A stretch of DNA of 64,000 nucleotides from Marinomonas gallaica (GTDB lineage: Bacteria > Pseudomonadota > Gammaproteobacteria > Pseudomonadales > Marinomonadaceae), in contig NZ_LTAX01000002.1 of the NCBI RefSeq assembly GCF_001639745.1, positions 310,001 to 374,000 of the forward strand, in the 5' to 3' direction. A model generated the notes under the pieces. The model saw only the letters and a list, made by a program, of their open reading frames with translations, did no database searches and had not been told where the DNA came from. Made by a program: the position numbers and the translations under genes. Positions 45,928 through 53,640 of the stretch are shown one piece after another. Positions within the stretch are counted from its first letter, which is position 1. Every line of letters starts with the position of its first letter.

Positions 45928-47454
45928 TTAAAATGCATCCGTCTCATGTCGGTTAGTGTTTTCTTTTGGCAACGGATTCACATCGTCGTAGCAAACAGAA
46001 TGACTTTGATCTTGAATCATTCGTACATGCTTACGATTAAGCTGACGCGCTTCACTCACACCACAAGCATGAGCAATCAAACCAATGCTGTACGCTATTT
46101 CACTGGCGTAGTTTGCAACACGGACAGATTTTTCTTCCGGCACCAGCCCTTTTTGCAGCTCAGTATCGTGCGTAGTAATCCCTGTAGGACACGTATTATG
46201 GTTACATTTCAGCGCTTGAATACAGCCTAATGAGAATAAGAAACCACGAGCACTGACCACAAAATCCGCCCCCATCGCCAAAGCCCAAGCCGCTTTGCCA
46301 GGTGTCACCAGCTTACCTGTTGCAATGATTTTGATGCGCGAACGCAAGCCATAGGATGTCACGCGATTGACGACTTCTGGTAAGCTCTCACGGATGGTTA
46401 CACCTACATAATCGATCAATGTTTGCGGGGCTGCGCCCGTACCGCCATCAGCACTGTCCAAAGTAATGAAGTCGGGCGCATACTCCAAACCACGCTGATG
46501 AATGCGAGAGAAGAACTCATCAAAAAAGCTCAAATCACCGACGACCATTTTGATACCCGTCGGTTTACCCGTTAGTTCACGCACATGGTGAATCATGTTA
46601 AGCAAATCATCGGTACAAGAAATGTCGACGTGTCGATTTGGGCTGATAGAATCTTCACCCTCTTTGATATGACGGACCTCAGCAATCTCCGCTGTCACCT
46701 TGGCACCTGGTAGCATGCCACCTTTACCAGGCTTCGCGCCTTGAGACAGTTTAATCTCAATCATTTTCACTTGTTCATGAGAGGCAACTTTCAGTAGACG
46801 ATCATCGTCCAAATGCCCCTGTTCGTCTTGTACGCCGTATTTTGCAGTACCAATTTGAAAAACAATGTCGCAACCGCCTTCAAGATGATAAGGCGATAGA
46901 CCGCCCTCGCCAGTATTCATCCATATACCGGCTTGCTTTGCCCCCTTAGACAAGGCCCTCACGGCAGGCTTAGACAATGCTCCATAACTCATGCCAGAAA
47001 TATTCACTAAGGACGACGCTCGGTAGGGATGACGCGCGGTGTGCTCACCGATACAAACTTCTGCTGGCTTAACCGCTTCTTCTTTCAATTTAGGAAACAC
47101 GCTGCTGACAAAGAAAATATCGCCAGGAGTTTCTAACGAGCGTGTCGAGCCAAAGGCCGTTGTGGTGTCTTCGTGTTTTGCAGCACGGTAAACCCAAGAA
47201 CGCTCAGCACGATCAAACGGCCGCTCATCACGGTCAAAGGCAAAGAAGTATTGGCGAAAAAACTCTCCCATGTGCTCAAGGGTATAGCGCATGCGGCCAA
47301 TGACAGGATAATTTCGGCGTATCGTATGTTTAGTTTGGCTAACATCAACCCAGTACATAAAAGCGATGTACACACACCCTACAACCAAAGCACACAAAAA
47401 TATTAGCGCCCCCCAGTGAATGATGGATTCTGACAAACTCGTCAAAAAGTTCAT
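45928..47454 (-). CDS. FMN-binding glutamate synthase family protein with N-terminal membrane helices
   Basis: 508 aa. A helix at about 13-35 anchors the protein. The rest is the glutamate-synthase FMN/FeS barrel: SLVNISGMSYGALSKPAVRA, IEIKLSQGAKPGKGGMLPG, TLDSADGGTGAAPQ, and a cysteine motif CIQALKCNHNTCPTGI that could bind the 3Fe-4S cluster. There is no amidotransferase domain and no partner subunit, so it is not a full GOGAT; the role of this stand-alone family is unknown. AAGG precedes the ATG. Divergent from eptA. Confidence 0.87.
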   Translation of the reverse strand: MNFLTSLSESIIHWGALIFLCALVVGCVYIAFMYWVDVSQTKHTIRRNYPVIGRMRYTLEHMGEFFRQYFFAFDRDERPFDRAERSWVYRAAKHEDTTTAFGSTRSLETPGDIFFVSSVFPKLKEEAVKPAEVCIGEHTARHPYRASSLVNISGMSYGALSKPAVRALSKGAKQAGIWMNTGEGGLSPYHLEGGCDIVFQIGTAKYGVQDEQGHLDDDRLLKVASHEQVKMIEIKLSQGAKPGKGGMLPGAKVTAEIAEVRHIKEGEDSISPNRHVDISCTDDLLNMIHHVRELTGKPTGIKMVVGDLSFFDEFFSRIHQRGLEYAPDFITLDSADGGTGAAPQTLIDYVGVTIRESLPEVVNRVTSYGLRSRIKIIATGKLVTPGKAAWALAMGADFVVSARGFLFSLGCIQALKCNHNTCPTGITTHDTELQKGLVPEEKSVRVANYASEIAYSIGLIAHACGVSEARQLNRKHVRMIQDQSHSVCYDDVNPLPKENTNRHETDAF

Positions 47455-47551
47455 GCCCTTTCCTTAATAATTAACGTTGTAAACTAAGATGACATGAGTC
47501 TGACGAATGAACAACTCCCAAAACAAGCAAGAGTACAGTAAACAATCAGCA

Positions 47552-47584
47552 CTTAAGCTACTGTTAAGGATTGCCACATATATT
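47552..47584 (+). promoter_or_regulatory. PmrA-box-like element and -10 hexamer upstream of eptA
   Basis: CTTAAG, 5 bp, GTTAAG (47552-47568) matches the PmrA/BasR half-site pattern (C/T)TTAA(G/T)-N5-(C/T)TTAA(G/T) with one mismatch. A -10-like TATATT lies at 47579-47584, which would place the -35 position at about 47556, inside the box, as in known PmrA-activated promoters. Confidence 0.45.
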
Positions 47585-47618
47585 GCGATGCTTAAAATAA
47601 TGTTTAAGGCTGTTATCT

Positions 47619-49259
47619 GTGAGACGCATTCTATCCGCAAGGCCCTCTATTAAAATTCAACACTTAATTCTTCTGTTATCGTTGTATTACTCGTTAGTAT
47701 TGAACAGAGCATTATTAGACAAGCTATTTCAACTGGCCGCTGACAGTAATCTTGCGATATTCCCTTATACCGCTCCCATTCTATTATTTTGCTTACTGGC
47801 GTTTCTGTTTACCGTGGTTTCGCTTCCTTACGTGTTTAAACCGTTCATGATTTTCCTAACACTCACATCAGCGATTGCCATGTATGGAGTTGAGCAGTAC
47901 CACATTTTACTGGGTGTGAGCATGATGGAAAATGTTTTTGAAACCAATCAAAATGAATTGAGTACCTACATTAGCCTGAGCTCAGTACTTTTTATTATGA
48001 TGTATGGCATCCTACCTAGTTTATTAATTGGCTTCGTTAAGATTGAGTATCCGAAAGGCATCTGGGGACAATTTAAACCACGCTTAGGTGTTTTTTTAAT
48101 CGGTATCATTGGCATCGGATGCGTTCTTTCAACGGAATATAAAAACTATGCATCCATTGGTCGTAATAACCATTATTTAGGAGGAATGATCATTCCGGCT
48201 CAGTTTTTTAACTCGATAAAGTACCTAAATAAGACCTATTTTACAGCCCCACTTCCTTACGTCTCGTTAGGTGACGATGCCCAGATTGCCACCAGCCAAA
48301 ATGCTAAACCAACTCTTGTGGTACTCATCTTAGGAGAAACCGCTAGGGCAAAAAATTTTTCATATAATGGCTATGAGCGTAATACTAATCCTTACACTAT
48401 GGTCGATCCCCTCATTTCATTTACAGATGTAACATCATGTGGCACCTACACAGCTCGGTCAGTACCTTGTATGTTTTCCGATTTGGGTCAAAATGATTTT
48501 GAAAAAGCACGTGCTCAAAGCCGAGATAGCCTTGTCGACGTGATCAGGAAAGCCGGTGTCGAGACGTTATGGATTGAAAATGACGGAGGCGATAAAGGTG
48601 TTGCTCGGACAAGCAGCACGATGAATGCTATTTCTCAAGTAAGCCCTTTTTGTCAAAAGGATTACTGCTACGATGAAAGCTTAATTGCACCAATGAAAGC
48701 GTTTATTGAGTCAGCGCCACAAAACAAATTTGTCGTGCTGCACACGATGGGAAGCCACGGTCCGACTTATTGGCAACGCTACCCTCAATCGATGGAAATT
48801 TTCTCGCCTAGCTGCAATCAAAGTGATATCGAAAATTGCACCGATGAGGCAATTCGGAACGTGTATGACAATACCATTGCCTACACAGACTATTTCATCG
48901 CCAAGACCATTGAGACACTTAAACCCTTTCAGTCACAGTACAACATTGCCCTATCGTACATATCCGATCATGGAGAATCATTAGGCGAAAGTGGCCTATA
49001 TCTTCATGGTACGCCTTATGCCATAGCACCCAAAGAGCAAACTCACGTGCCATGGCTACTTTGGCTACCCGAACAATACGCACACAGTAAGGGGATTGAT
49101 AAAGCGTGTGTGTCAAAGAAAGCAAGTGAAACAGCACTTTCTCACGACAACTTATTCCACTCTATTTTAGGCTTATATGGCATCCAGACTCGTGCCAAAA
49201 GCCAACAACTGGATCTGTTCAGCTCATGCAAAAGCCATCTTCTAACACATGACGCATAA
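47619..49259 (+). CDS. eptA: Lipid A phosphoethanolamine transferase (EptA/MCR-type)
   Basis: 546 aa inner-membrane enzyme that moves phosphoethanolamine from phosphatidylethanolamine to lipid A, lowering surface charge and polymyxin binding. Five N-terminal helices (to about 190) are followed by the periplasmic sulfatase-like domain: metal ligand Glu in LILGETARAKNFSYNGYERN, nucleophile Thr in SCGTYTARSVPCMFS, and late HGES and HVPWLLWLP stretches. Several cysteine pairs (FCQKDYC, CNQSDIENC) are in the family pattern. GTG start with a modest AAGG site. The chromosomal context shows no mobile element, so it is taken as an intrinsic gene. Confidence 0.93.
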   Translation: MRRILSARPSIKIQHLILLLSLYYSLVLNRALLDKLFQLAADSNLAIFPYTAPILLFCLLAFLFTVVSLPYVFKPFMIFLTLTSAIAMYGVEQYHILLGVSMMENVFETNQNELSTYISLSSVLFIMMYGILPSLLIGFVKIEYPKGIWGQFKPRLGVFLIGIIGIGCVLSTEYKNYASIGRNNHYLGGMIIPAQFFNSIKYLNKTYFTAPLPYVSLGDDAQIATSQNAKPTLVVLILGETARAKNFSYNGYERNTNPYTMVDPLISFTDVTSCGTYTARSVPCMFSDLGQNDFEKARAQSRDSLVDVIRKAGVETLWIENDGGDKGVARTSSTMNAISQVSPFCQKDYCYDESLIAPMKAFIESAPQNKFVVLHTMGSHGPTYWQRYPQSMEIFSPSCNQSDIENCTDEAIRNVYDNTIAYTDYFIAKTIETLKPFQSQYNIALSYISDHGESLGESGLYLHGTPYAIAPKEQTHVPWLLWLPEQYAHSKGIDKACVSKKASETALSHDNLFHSILGLYGIQTRAKSQQLDLFSSCKSHLLTHDA

Positions 49260-49275
49260 TCGCATAGCGATTTTT
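49259..49275 (+). terminator. Short hairpin at the eptA stop
   Basis: ATCGC ATA GCGAT followed by TTTT; a five-base stem beginning at the stop codon. Weak terminator candidate. Confidence 0.35.
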
Positions 49276-49351
49276 GCCGGACTCCCCACTAACCCAACGA
49301 CCGACGACTCCATCTATGCCAACAATTGGCTGTAATAATCGAGCCAACTGA

Positions 49352-49384
49352 AAAAGCACAATCACCAAACTGGATTGTGCTTTT
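49352..49384. terminator. Bidirectional terminator between eptA and rsmC
   Basis: Twelve-base stem AAAAGCACAATC / GATTGTGCTTTT with a 9-base loop, with A and T runs that serve both strands. Confidence 0.88.
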
Positions 49385-49422
49385 CTAATTAACAAGAACT
49401 AACGCATTGGACGCTGTATCGC

Positions 49423-50499
49423 TTATTTCTTGATCTGACGAGCGTGATAAATCACAAAACCCTGCGCTTTATGAAGCTTTTGATGCTTACCTAACGAAGC
49501 ATCGATCAATGGCGGGTAACGTAAGAAATCATTCGCAACTACGAACAGTTCGCCGTTTAAGGTCAAATGCTGTTTCACACCGATAAAGAAACGCTCTGCG
49601 ATGGAGTAGTCGGTATGAACGCCTGAGTGGAATGGCGGATTGGTAATCACATAATTAAACCGGCCTTTCACATTATCCAAGCCATTCGATGCAATCAGCG
49701 TCAGCGCGGCACTTGCGTCATTGGCCGCAAACGTCAACTCGGTGGCTTTCAACGCCAAAGCCGAGTCATCCAATGCAGAAATATTGGCGCCCGTTTTTTG
49801 GTGTAACCACATACTGATAATGCCGTCACCACAACCAAAATCAAGCAAGCGCGCATTGGCAACATCACTCATAAAACGATGCTGCGACAACTGTTCCAGC
49901 AGCAATGTCGTGCCTTTGTCGGCTTTCCCATGGCCAAACACGCCAGGAATGCTACACAAGGTGAACGTCTGCCCTGCCACGTCTTGATCCCAGCGTTTGA
50001 CCCATTTATCAAATACAAAGGGCGCCGCTTCACCCAGTTTACGCCCGCTAAACAGCAAACAGTGCTTGGCACTTTCAACTTTGCCCACTTCTTCAAGCGG
50101 CGCCACCAAGCGCTTCATAGAAGACTTCACACCACTTTTATTATCGCCCACTAACCAAACACAACCACCTTGCTTCAACAAAGGTAACGTGACCGCTAGA
50201 AGATAATCTAATAGCTCTTTCGCTTTCGGCTGATAAATAATGACGTGGTCAAATTCATTCGCCTTGGTATCATCCCACTGGTGACCAAAGTGTAAAACGT
50301 CTTCGCCCATCCCCAGTCGAGTCAGAAGGTCGAACACTGTACGCGACTGACACCAAGCATAGACCGTTGCGTCTTTGCTTAAATTATGTGGGTAAGCGTC
50401 TTCTGGGTTGGCGAATAATACCTTGCCAGTGAAGTGAGATGCGTTGCGCTCTAGCAGTAAGCTAGGGGAATTAAGAGTCATAGGATCGAGATAGCTCAT
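49423..50499 (-). CDS. rsmC: 16S rRNA (guanine-N2) methyltransferase, RsmC/RlmG family
   Basis: 358 aa. An N-terminal inactive methyltransferase-like domain (1-170) and a C-terminal SAM-dependent domain with LLDFGCGDGIISMWL (motif I) and the catalytic NPPFHSG motif. The FHSG with a following -AERFFIGVKQHL segment and NGELFVVANDFLRYP are closer to RsmC (methylates G1207 of 16S rRNA) than to RlmG. The frame starts at 50499, overlapping the upstream gene by 29 bp; an ATG at 50481 is an alternative. Confidence 0.88.
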   Translation of the reverse strand: MSYLDPMTLNSPSLLLERNASHFTGKVLFANPEDAYPHNLSKDATVYAWCQSRTVFDLLTRLGMGEDVLHFGHQWDDTKANEFDHVIIYQPKAKELLDYLLAVTLPLLKQGGCVWLVGDNKSGVKSSMKRLVAPLEEVGKVESAKHCLLFSGRKLGEAAPFVFDKWVKRWDQDVAGQTFTLCSIPGVFGHGKADKGTTLLLEQLSQHRFMSDVANARLLDFGCGDGIISMWLHQKTGANISALDDSALALKATELTFAANDASAALTLIASNGLDNVKGRFNYVITNPPFHSGVHTDYSIAERFFIGVKQHLTLNGELFVVANDFLRYPPLIDASLGKHQKLHKAQGFVIYHARQIKK

Positions 50500-51070
50500 G
50501 TAAGGTCAGGTTCGAGACTGGCGCTAATAAATGGTTCAAACGCTCAGTCGAAAGGTCTAGTTGGGCCCGAGGATAAATCGGTGTCGGGCGATCGTTCACC
50601 AGTGGCGCATGCCAGCCTTTGGTAAGCGATAAAAAATCATCAGTGAAAGCCGCGCCATGCTCTAAGCATCCCGCTAGAATGACATCCACATAACTCAAAA
50701 CAATCGGGTACACATGACACGGCTCTACCACTTGCTGCGTATGGTATACCCAATAGGTACCTTCTGGTAACGTTTCTTGGTGATAAGACTGTAATTGATG
50801 GCGCTCAAGTTGTGCACGCTGATAGCCCTGTTCACGCTCATCAAATAGTGGAAACTGATCTTCTTCCACTTCGATTAGCACGCCATTACAGGCTTTCGCT
50901 TCCGCTTTCATCACCGCTACAGAGCTCATTCCTAGAGCCGTAGACATCACCGCCCACGATCGTTCATAGCCGAGTAACTTTACTGGCCACACTTGGCCTG
51001 TTTCACCCGTTTTAGCACGGCTTTCTGAGCTGATAAGGCTGCCGTAGCCTAGAATAAAGTGGCGGCTCAT
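50471..51070 (-). CDS. Gamma-glutamylcyclotransferase-like (AIG2 fold) protein
   Basis: 199 aa. The substrate-loop motif FILGYGSLI at residues 5-13 is the GGCT signature, and a likely catalytic Glu sits in the FDEREQGYQR stretch. The family cleaves gamma-glutamyl amines or peptides to 5-oxoproline, but many bacterial members are uncharacterised. The start at 51070 (MSRHFILGYG) fits the fold and has an AAGGAA site, so five extra codons upstream are left out. It is cotranscribed with rsmC (overlapping frames). Confidence 0.8.
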   Translation of the reverse strand: MSRHFILGYGSLISSESRAKTGETGQVWPVKLLGYERSWAVMSTALGMSSVAVMKAEAKACNGVLIEVEEDQFPLFDEREQGYQRAQLERHQLQSYHQETLPEGTYWVYHTQQVVEPCHVYPIVLSYVDVILAGCLEHGAAFTDDFLSLTKGWHAPLVNDRPTPIYPRAQLDLSTERLNHLLAPVSNLTLHELSRSYDS

Positions 51071-51164
51071 GGTCGATTCCTTCACAGGGTCACAAAGATA
51101 GAACCAAATGATAACGCGCGTTGCTGGCGGAGGCTAGCGGCTAAGCTCAGCCTCCGCCAATCGA

Positions 51165-51731
51165 TTAATGATGTGCGCTGTGCTCATCTTTATCTTTCAT
51201 CTTATGACCCTCATGACTCTTCATGTCATCATGCTTCATCGTTGAATGGTCCATGTGTTTCATCGACATACCCGCTGGCATATAGCTCGCCATTTGCTCT
51301 GGGGACATCACCGGTGCTTGCATAGGAATGCGTTCACCATTTTTCATTACCAAGGTAAACGCGACTTGATCGCCGGCTTTAAAGGTTTTTTCTAAGCCAA
51401 CCATCATGATGTGGTAACCACCAGGCTTTAGCATCGCTTGCCCATGTGCTGGTACAGCAACGTGCGGCACACGCTCCATAACCATAGTGTCGCCTTCCAT
51501 TTTACTGATGTGGATCTCAACCGTGTCCGCTGCGTCACTTTCCACACCCACCAAAAAACGTTCTTGATCAGAATGATTGGTCAGCGTCACGTAAGCACCA
51601 CTGGCTGGCGCGCCCGGCGGCATTGCTCGTACGGCGGGGTCGGACAATTCAATAGTGCTGGCCATTGCCAAGCTAGACACGGATGCTGCCGCTAACAATG
51701 CAACCGATGAAACAAACTGTTTAACAGGCAT
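51165..51731 (-). CDS. Periplasmic copper chaperone PCu(A)C with Met/His-rich tail
   Basis: 188 aa. Signal peptide to about residue 24 (ALLAAASVSSLAMAS), then the PCu(A)C cupredoxin-like domain with metal-site residues His74, Met78, Met83 or Met85, His107 and Met109 (VEIHISKMEG, GGYHIMM). The tail 151-188 carries eight His and seven Met and is an added metal-binding segment. It passes Cu(I) to cytochrome oxidase in family members. The DUF2946-type gene upstream on the same strand supports a copper role. Confidence 0.9.
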   Translation of the reverse strand: MPVKQFVSSVALLAAASVSSLAMASTIELSDPAVRAMPPGAPASGAYVTLTNHSDQERFLVGVESDAADTVEIHISKMEGDTMVMERVPHVAVPAHGQAMLKPGGYHIMMVGLEKTFKAGDQVAFTLVMKNGERIPMQAPVMSPEQMASYMPAGMSMKHMDHSTMKHDDMKSHEGHKMKDKDEHSAHH

Positions 51732-51792
51732 AAATCGCCCTCCTAGAAATTGGGTATTAGTTTTTTACGCGTATTGATATGTAACGGATGAT

Positions 51793-52197
51793 TTAAATAA
51801 CCAAATTAGGAGGGGCTCGAGGAGAATAATGAGCATCGAAAGTCGCGAGAACGTGCCCATTAAGGGAGATTGCCCAGCGAGCTGGTGCAAAATTCATGTC
51901 TGGCAGAGGAAAATCAACGGCCAGAATAGACAGATGATCGACATTCAAACCACATTTACAACTGGCATGTAATTGGCCAATGTGGTCTTTCACTTTACTG
52001 TCTGAATATTCGGAAAGCGGTACTTTAATAAACTGTACGCCGTTCATTAAAGTACATACACGCAGAACGACATAGTCATCTTGCACAACCGGCTGCGTTG
52101 GCACCACTAAGGGTCCCAGCAAGGACAGCATCCAGGCAAATAATACCCAGCGTCCGTATTTACGCAAACCTGAAGCGACTGTATTCGACATTGTCAT
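51793..52197 (-). CDS. DUF2946-like small membrane-anchored protein
   Basis: About 134 aa: a helix at about 12-30 (RWVLFAWMLSLLGPLVV), then a periplasmic part with a CKCG motif (ASCKCGLNVDH) that could bind copper. DUF2946 proteins often precede PCu(A)C genes, as here. The frame runs upstream to 52320, but the residues there do not look like protein; ATG codons at 52197 and 52191 are both possible starts, the second with GAG at good spacing. Confidence 0.7.
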   Translation of the reverse strand: MTMSNTVASGLRKYGRWVLFAWMLSLLGPLVVPTQPVVQDDYVVLRVCTLMNGVQFIKVPLSEYSDSKVKDHIGQLHASCKCGLNVDHLSILAVDFPLPDMNFAPARWAISLNGHVLATFDAHYSPRAPPNLVI

Positions 52198-52322
52198 CTC
52201 AACATTAGAAGTAGCGATATTGTAGATAAAACCCTTCGTAAAGGATAGTGCGCGCGCAGCACACTGTCTCATCACGTTACGCAGGCAGCCTCTATAGAAT
52301 GAGTGGCGGGCTCGAAACAAGA

Positions 52323-52349
52323 GAAGCTGCTAAAATCCACAGCAGCTTC
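52323..52349 (-). terminator. Hairpin after the glycerate kinase gene
   Basis: Nine-base stem GAAGCTGCT / AGCAGCTTC with a 9-base loop, followed on the minus strand by TCTTGTTT. Plausible terminator of the glycerate 2-kinase transcript. Confidence 0.55.
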
Positions 52350-52393
52350 CCCTATTTTTAACCGTTAAAACGCGCTATAAAAACTAGTAATAA

Positions 52394-53539
52394 CTAGCGC
52401 ACAATCGCAATTACAACATCCATAACATTGGTGTTGGTTGGACCCGTAATAAAGATGCCATCATGCTCTCGTAGATACGTCCCCGCATCAGCGCGTTTAA
52501 GCGCATCACGCACTTGCTCTACGTTTACGGCTGTCGAACCGTCCACAATACCGCCAGCTGCATCGGTTGGACCATCACTGCCATCCGTACCTGCAACCAA
52601 AATCAGTATGTCATCACGGCCGACAATATGCTGTGCCAAACCTAAGGCTAACGCTTGGTTACGACCGCCACTACCAGGATTCTCTGGCAATTTTACCGTC
52701 GGTTCGCCACCGTAGATGTACACACCAGGCGTTGCTTTCGCTAACTCTTGACCAATACGCTCCGATAATACAAGTACATCATCGTAAAGACACTCTTGGT
52801 TATCATTGACGGTAAAGCCTAGCGCTTTGGCTTTTGTTGCCGCCGCGGTACGCGCTACTTCGTTGGTTGCAATCAGGTCAACGCTCGACTTTGTCGGACA
52901 ACGCTTCGTATCACCCGTTCCTGAGCCAATGGTCGCAATGCTGTCGCCCTCTACGTCCGAAATCGCTAAGACGCGCACTTCCGCACCTTTAAAGTTCAAC
53001 AGCAGCTTACCGTCTTTGATTAGCGAGGTTTCTTTGCGGCGCGCATTGATTTGACCAATGTTATAACCGGCCGCCAGCATTTGGTCTGTCAATTGCTGCC
53101 AATCTTCTAATGACACATCTTCAGGTAAGGCTTCTGATAGAGCCGACGTTCCCCCTGAAACAAGCAGCAATAGCTTGCTACCAGGCACCATGGCGTCGAC
53201 TGTCGCCAGCATTTCTTTACCGGCATCTAATGAATGCTGATCTGGCACAGGGTGCGCCGATTCGATCACTGTCACATTAGGCGCCGCCCACATGGTCTGA
53301 TCGGTGTGATCGTATTTGGTCACCAGCAGAGCTGGACACTCTGGATTTGAGGCCGCCAGCGCTCCGGCACACATGCCGCTCGCGGCCTTACCTACAGCAA
53401 TTATTTGATCTGGCTTAAATCCGTCAAATCCCGATACAGCTCGATACGTTGCACTGTACCCTGCGACCGCATCAATGGCGGCTTCAAAAATAGCAACTGC
53501 GGAATCTTTATCAACTGAATGCAACTCTATTCCCCTCAT
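52394..53539 (-). CDS. Glycerate 2-kinase (DUF4147/MOFRL type)
   Basis: 381 aa. N-terminal DUF4147 domain with IAVGKAASGM and LLLLVSGGTSALSE, and a C-terminal MOFRL domain with IYGGEPTVKLPENPGSGGRN and LVAGTDGSDGPTDAAGGIVD. The family phosphorylates D-glycerate to 2-phosphoglycerate with ATP (GckA type), or was once named hydroxypyruvate reductase TtuD. It lies 101 bp downstream of the aminotransferase-dehydrogenase fusion, across an internal terminator, on the same strand. It supplies the last step of a serine to 2-phosphoglycerate route. Confidence 0.87.
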   Translation of the reverse strand: MRGIELHSVDKDSAVAIFEAAIDAVAGYSATYRAVSGFDGFKPDQIIAVGKAASGMCAGALAASNPECPALLVTKYDHTDQTMWAAPNVTVIESAHPVPDQHSLDAGKEMLATVDAMVPGSKLLLLVSGGTSALSEALPEDVSLEDWQQLTDQMLAAGYNIGQINARRKETSLIKDGKLLLNFKGAEVRVLAISDVEGDSIATIGSGTGDTKRCPTKSSVDLIATNEVARTAAATKAKALGFTVNDNQECLYDDVLVLSERIGQELAKATPGVYIYGGEPTVKLPENPGSGGRNQALALGLAQHIVGRDDILILVAGTDGSDGPTDAAGGIVDGSTAVNVEQVRDALKRADAGTYLREHDGIFITGPTNTNVMDVVIAIVR

Positions 53540-53560
53540 TTTCCTAGCGGCATAAAATAT

Positions 53561-53607
53561 AAAAAAGCCGCATCAGCAGGACTTACGTCACGGCGTTGAT
53601 GCGGCTT
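53561..53607 (-). terminator. Terminator between the fusion gene and glycerate kinase
   Basis: Eleven-base stem AAGCCGCATCA / TGATGCGGCTT with a 21-base loop, followed on the minus strand by TTTTTT. The kinase downstream is then either partly read through or has its own promoter. Confidence 0.82.
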
Positions 53608-53640
53608 ATCGAGCTATCTATTGGAACTGACTAATAGCAA

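Noticed and set aside
45928-47454. Calling this gene gltB
   Set aside because: It has no glutamine amidotransferase domain and no GltD partner; it is a stand-alone FMN domain with a membrane anchor.
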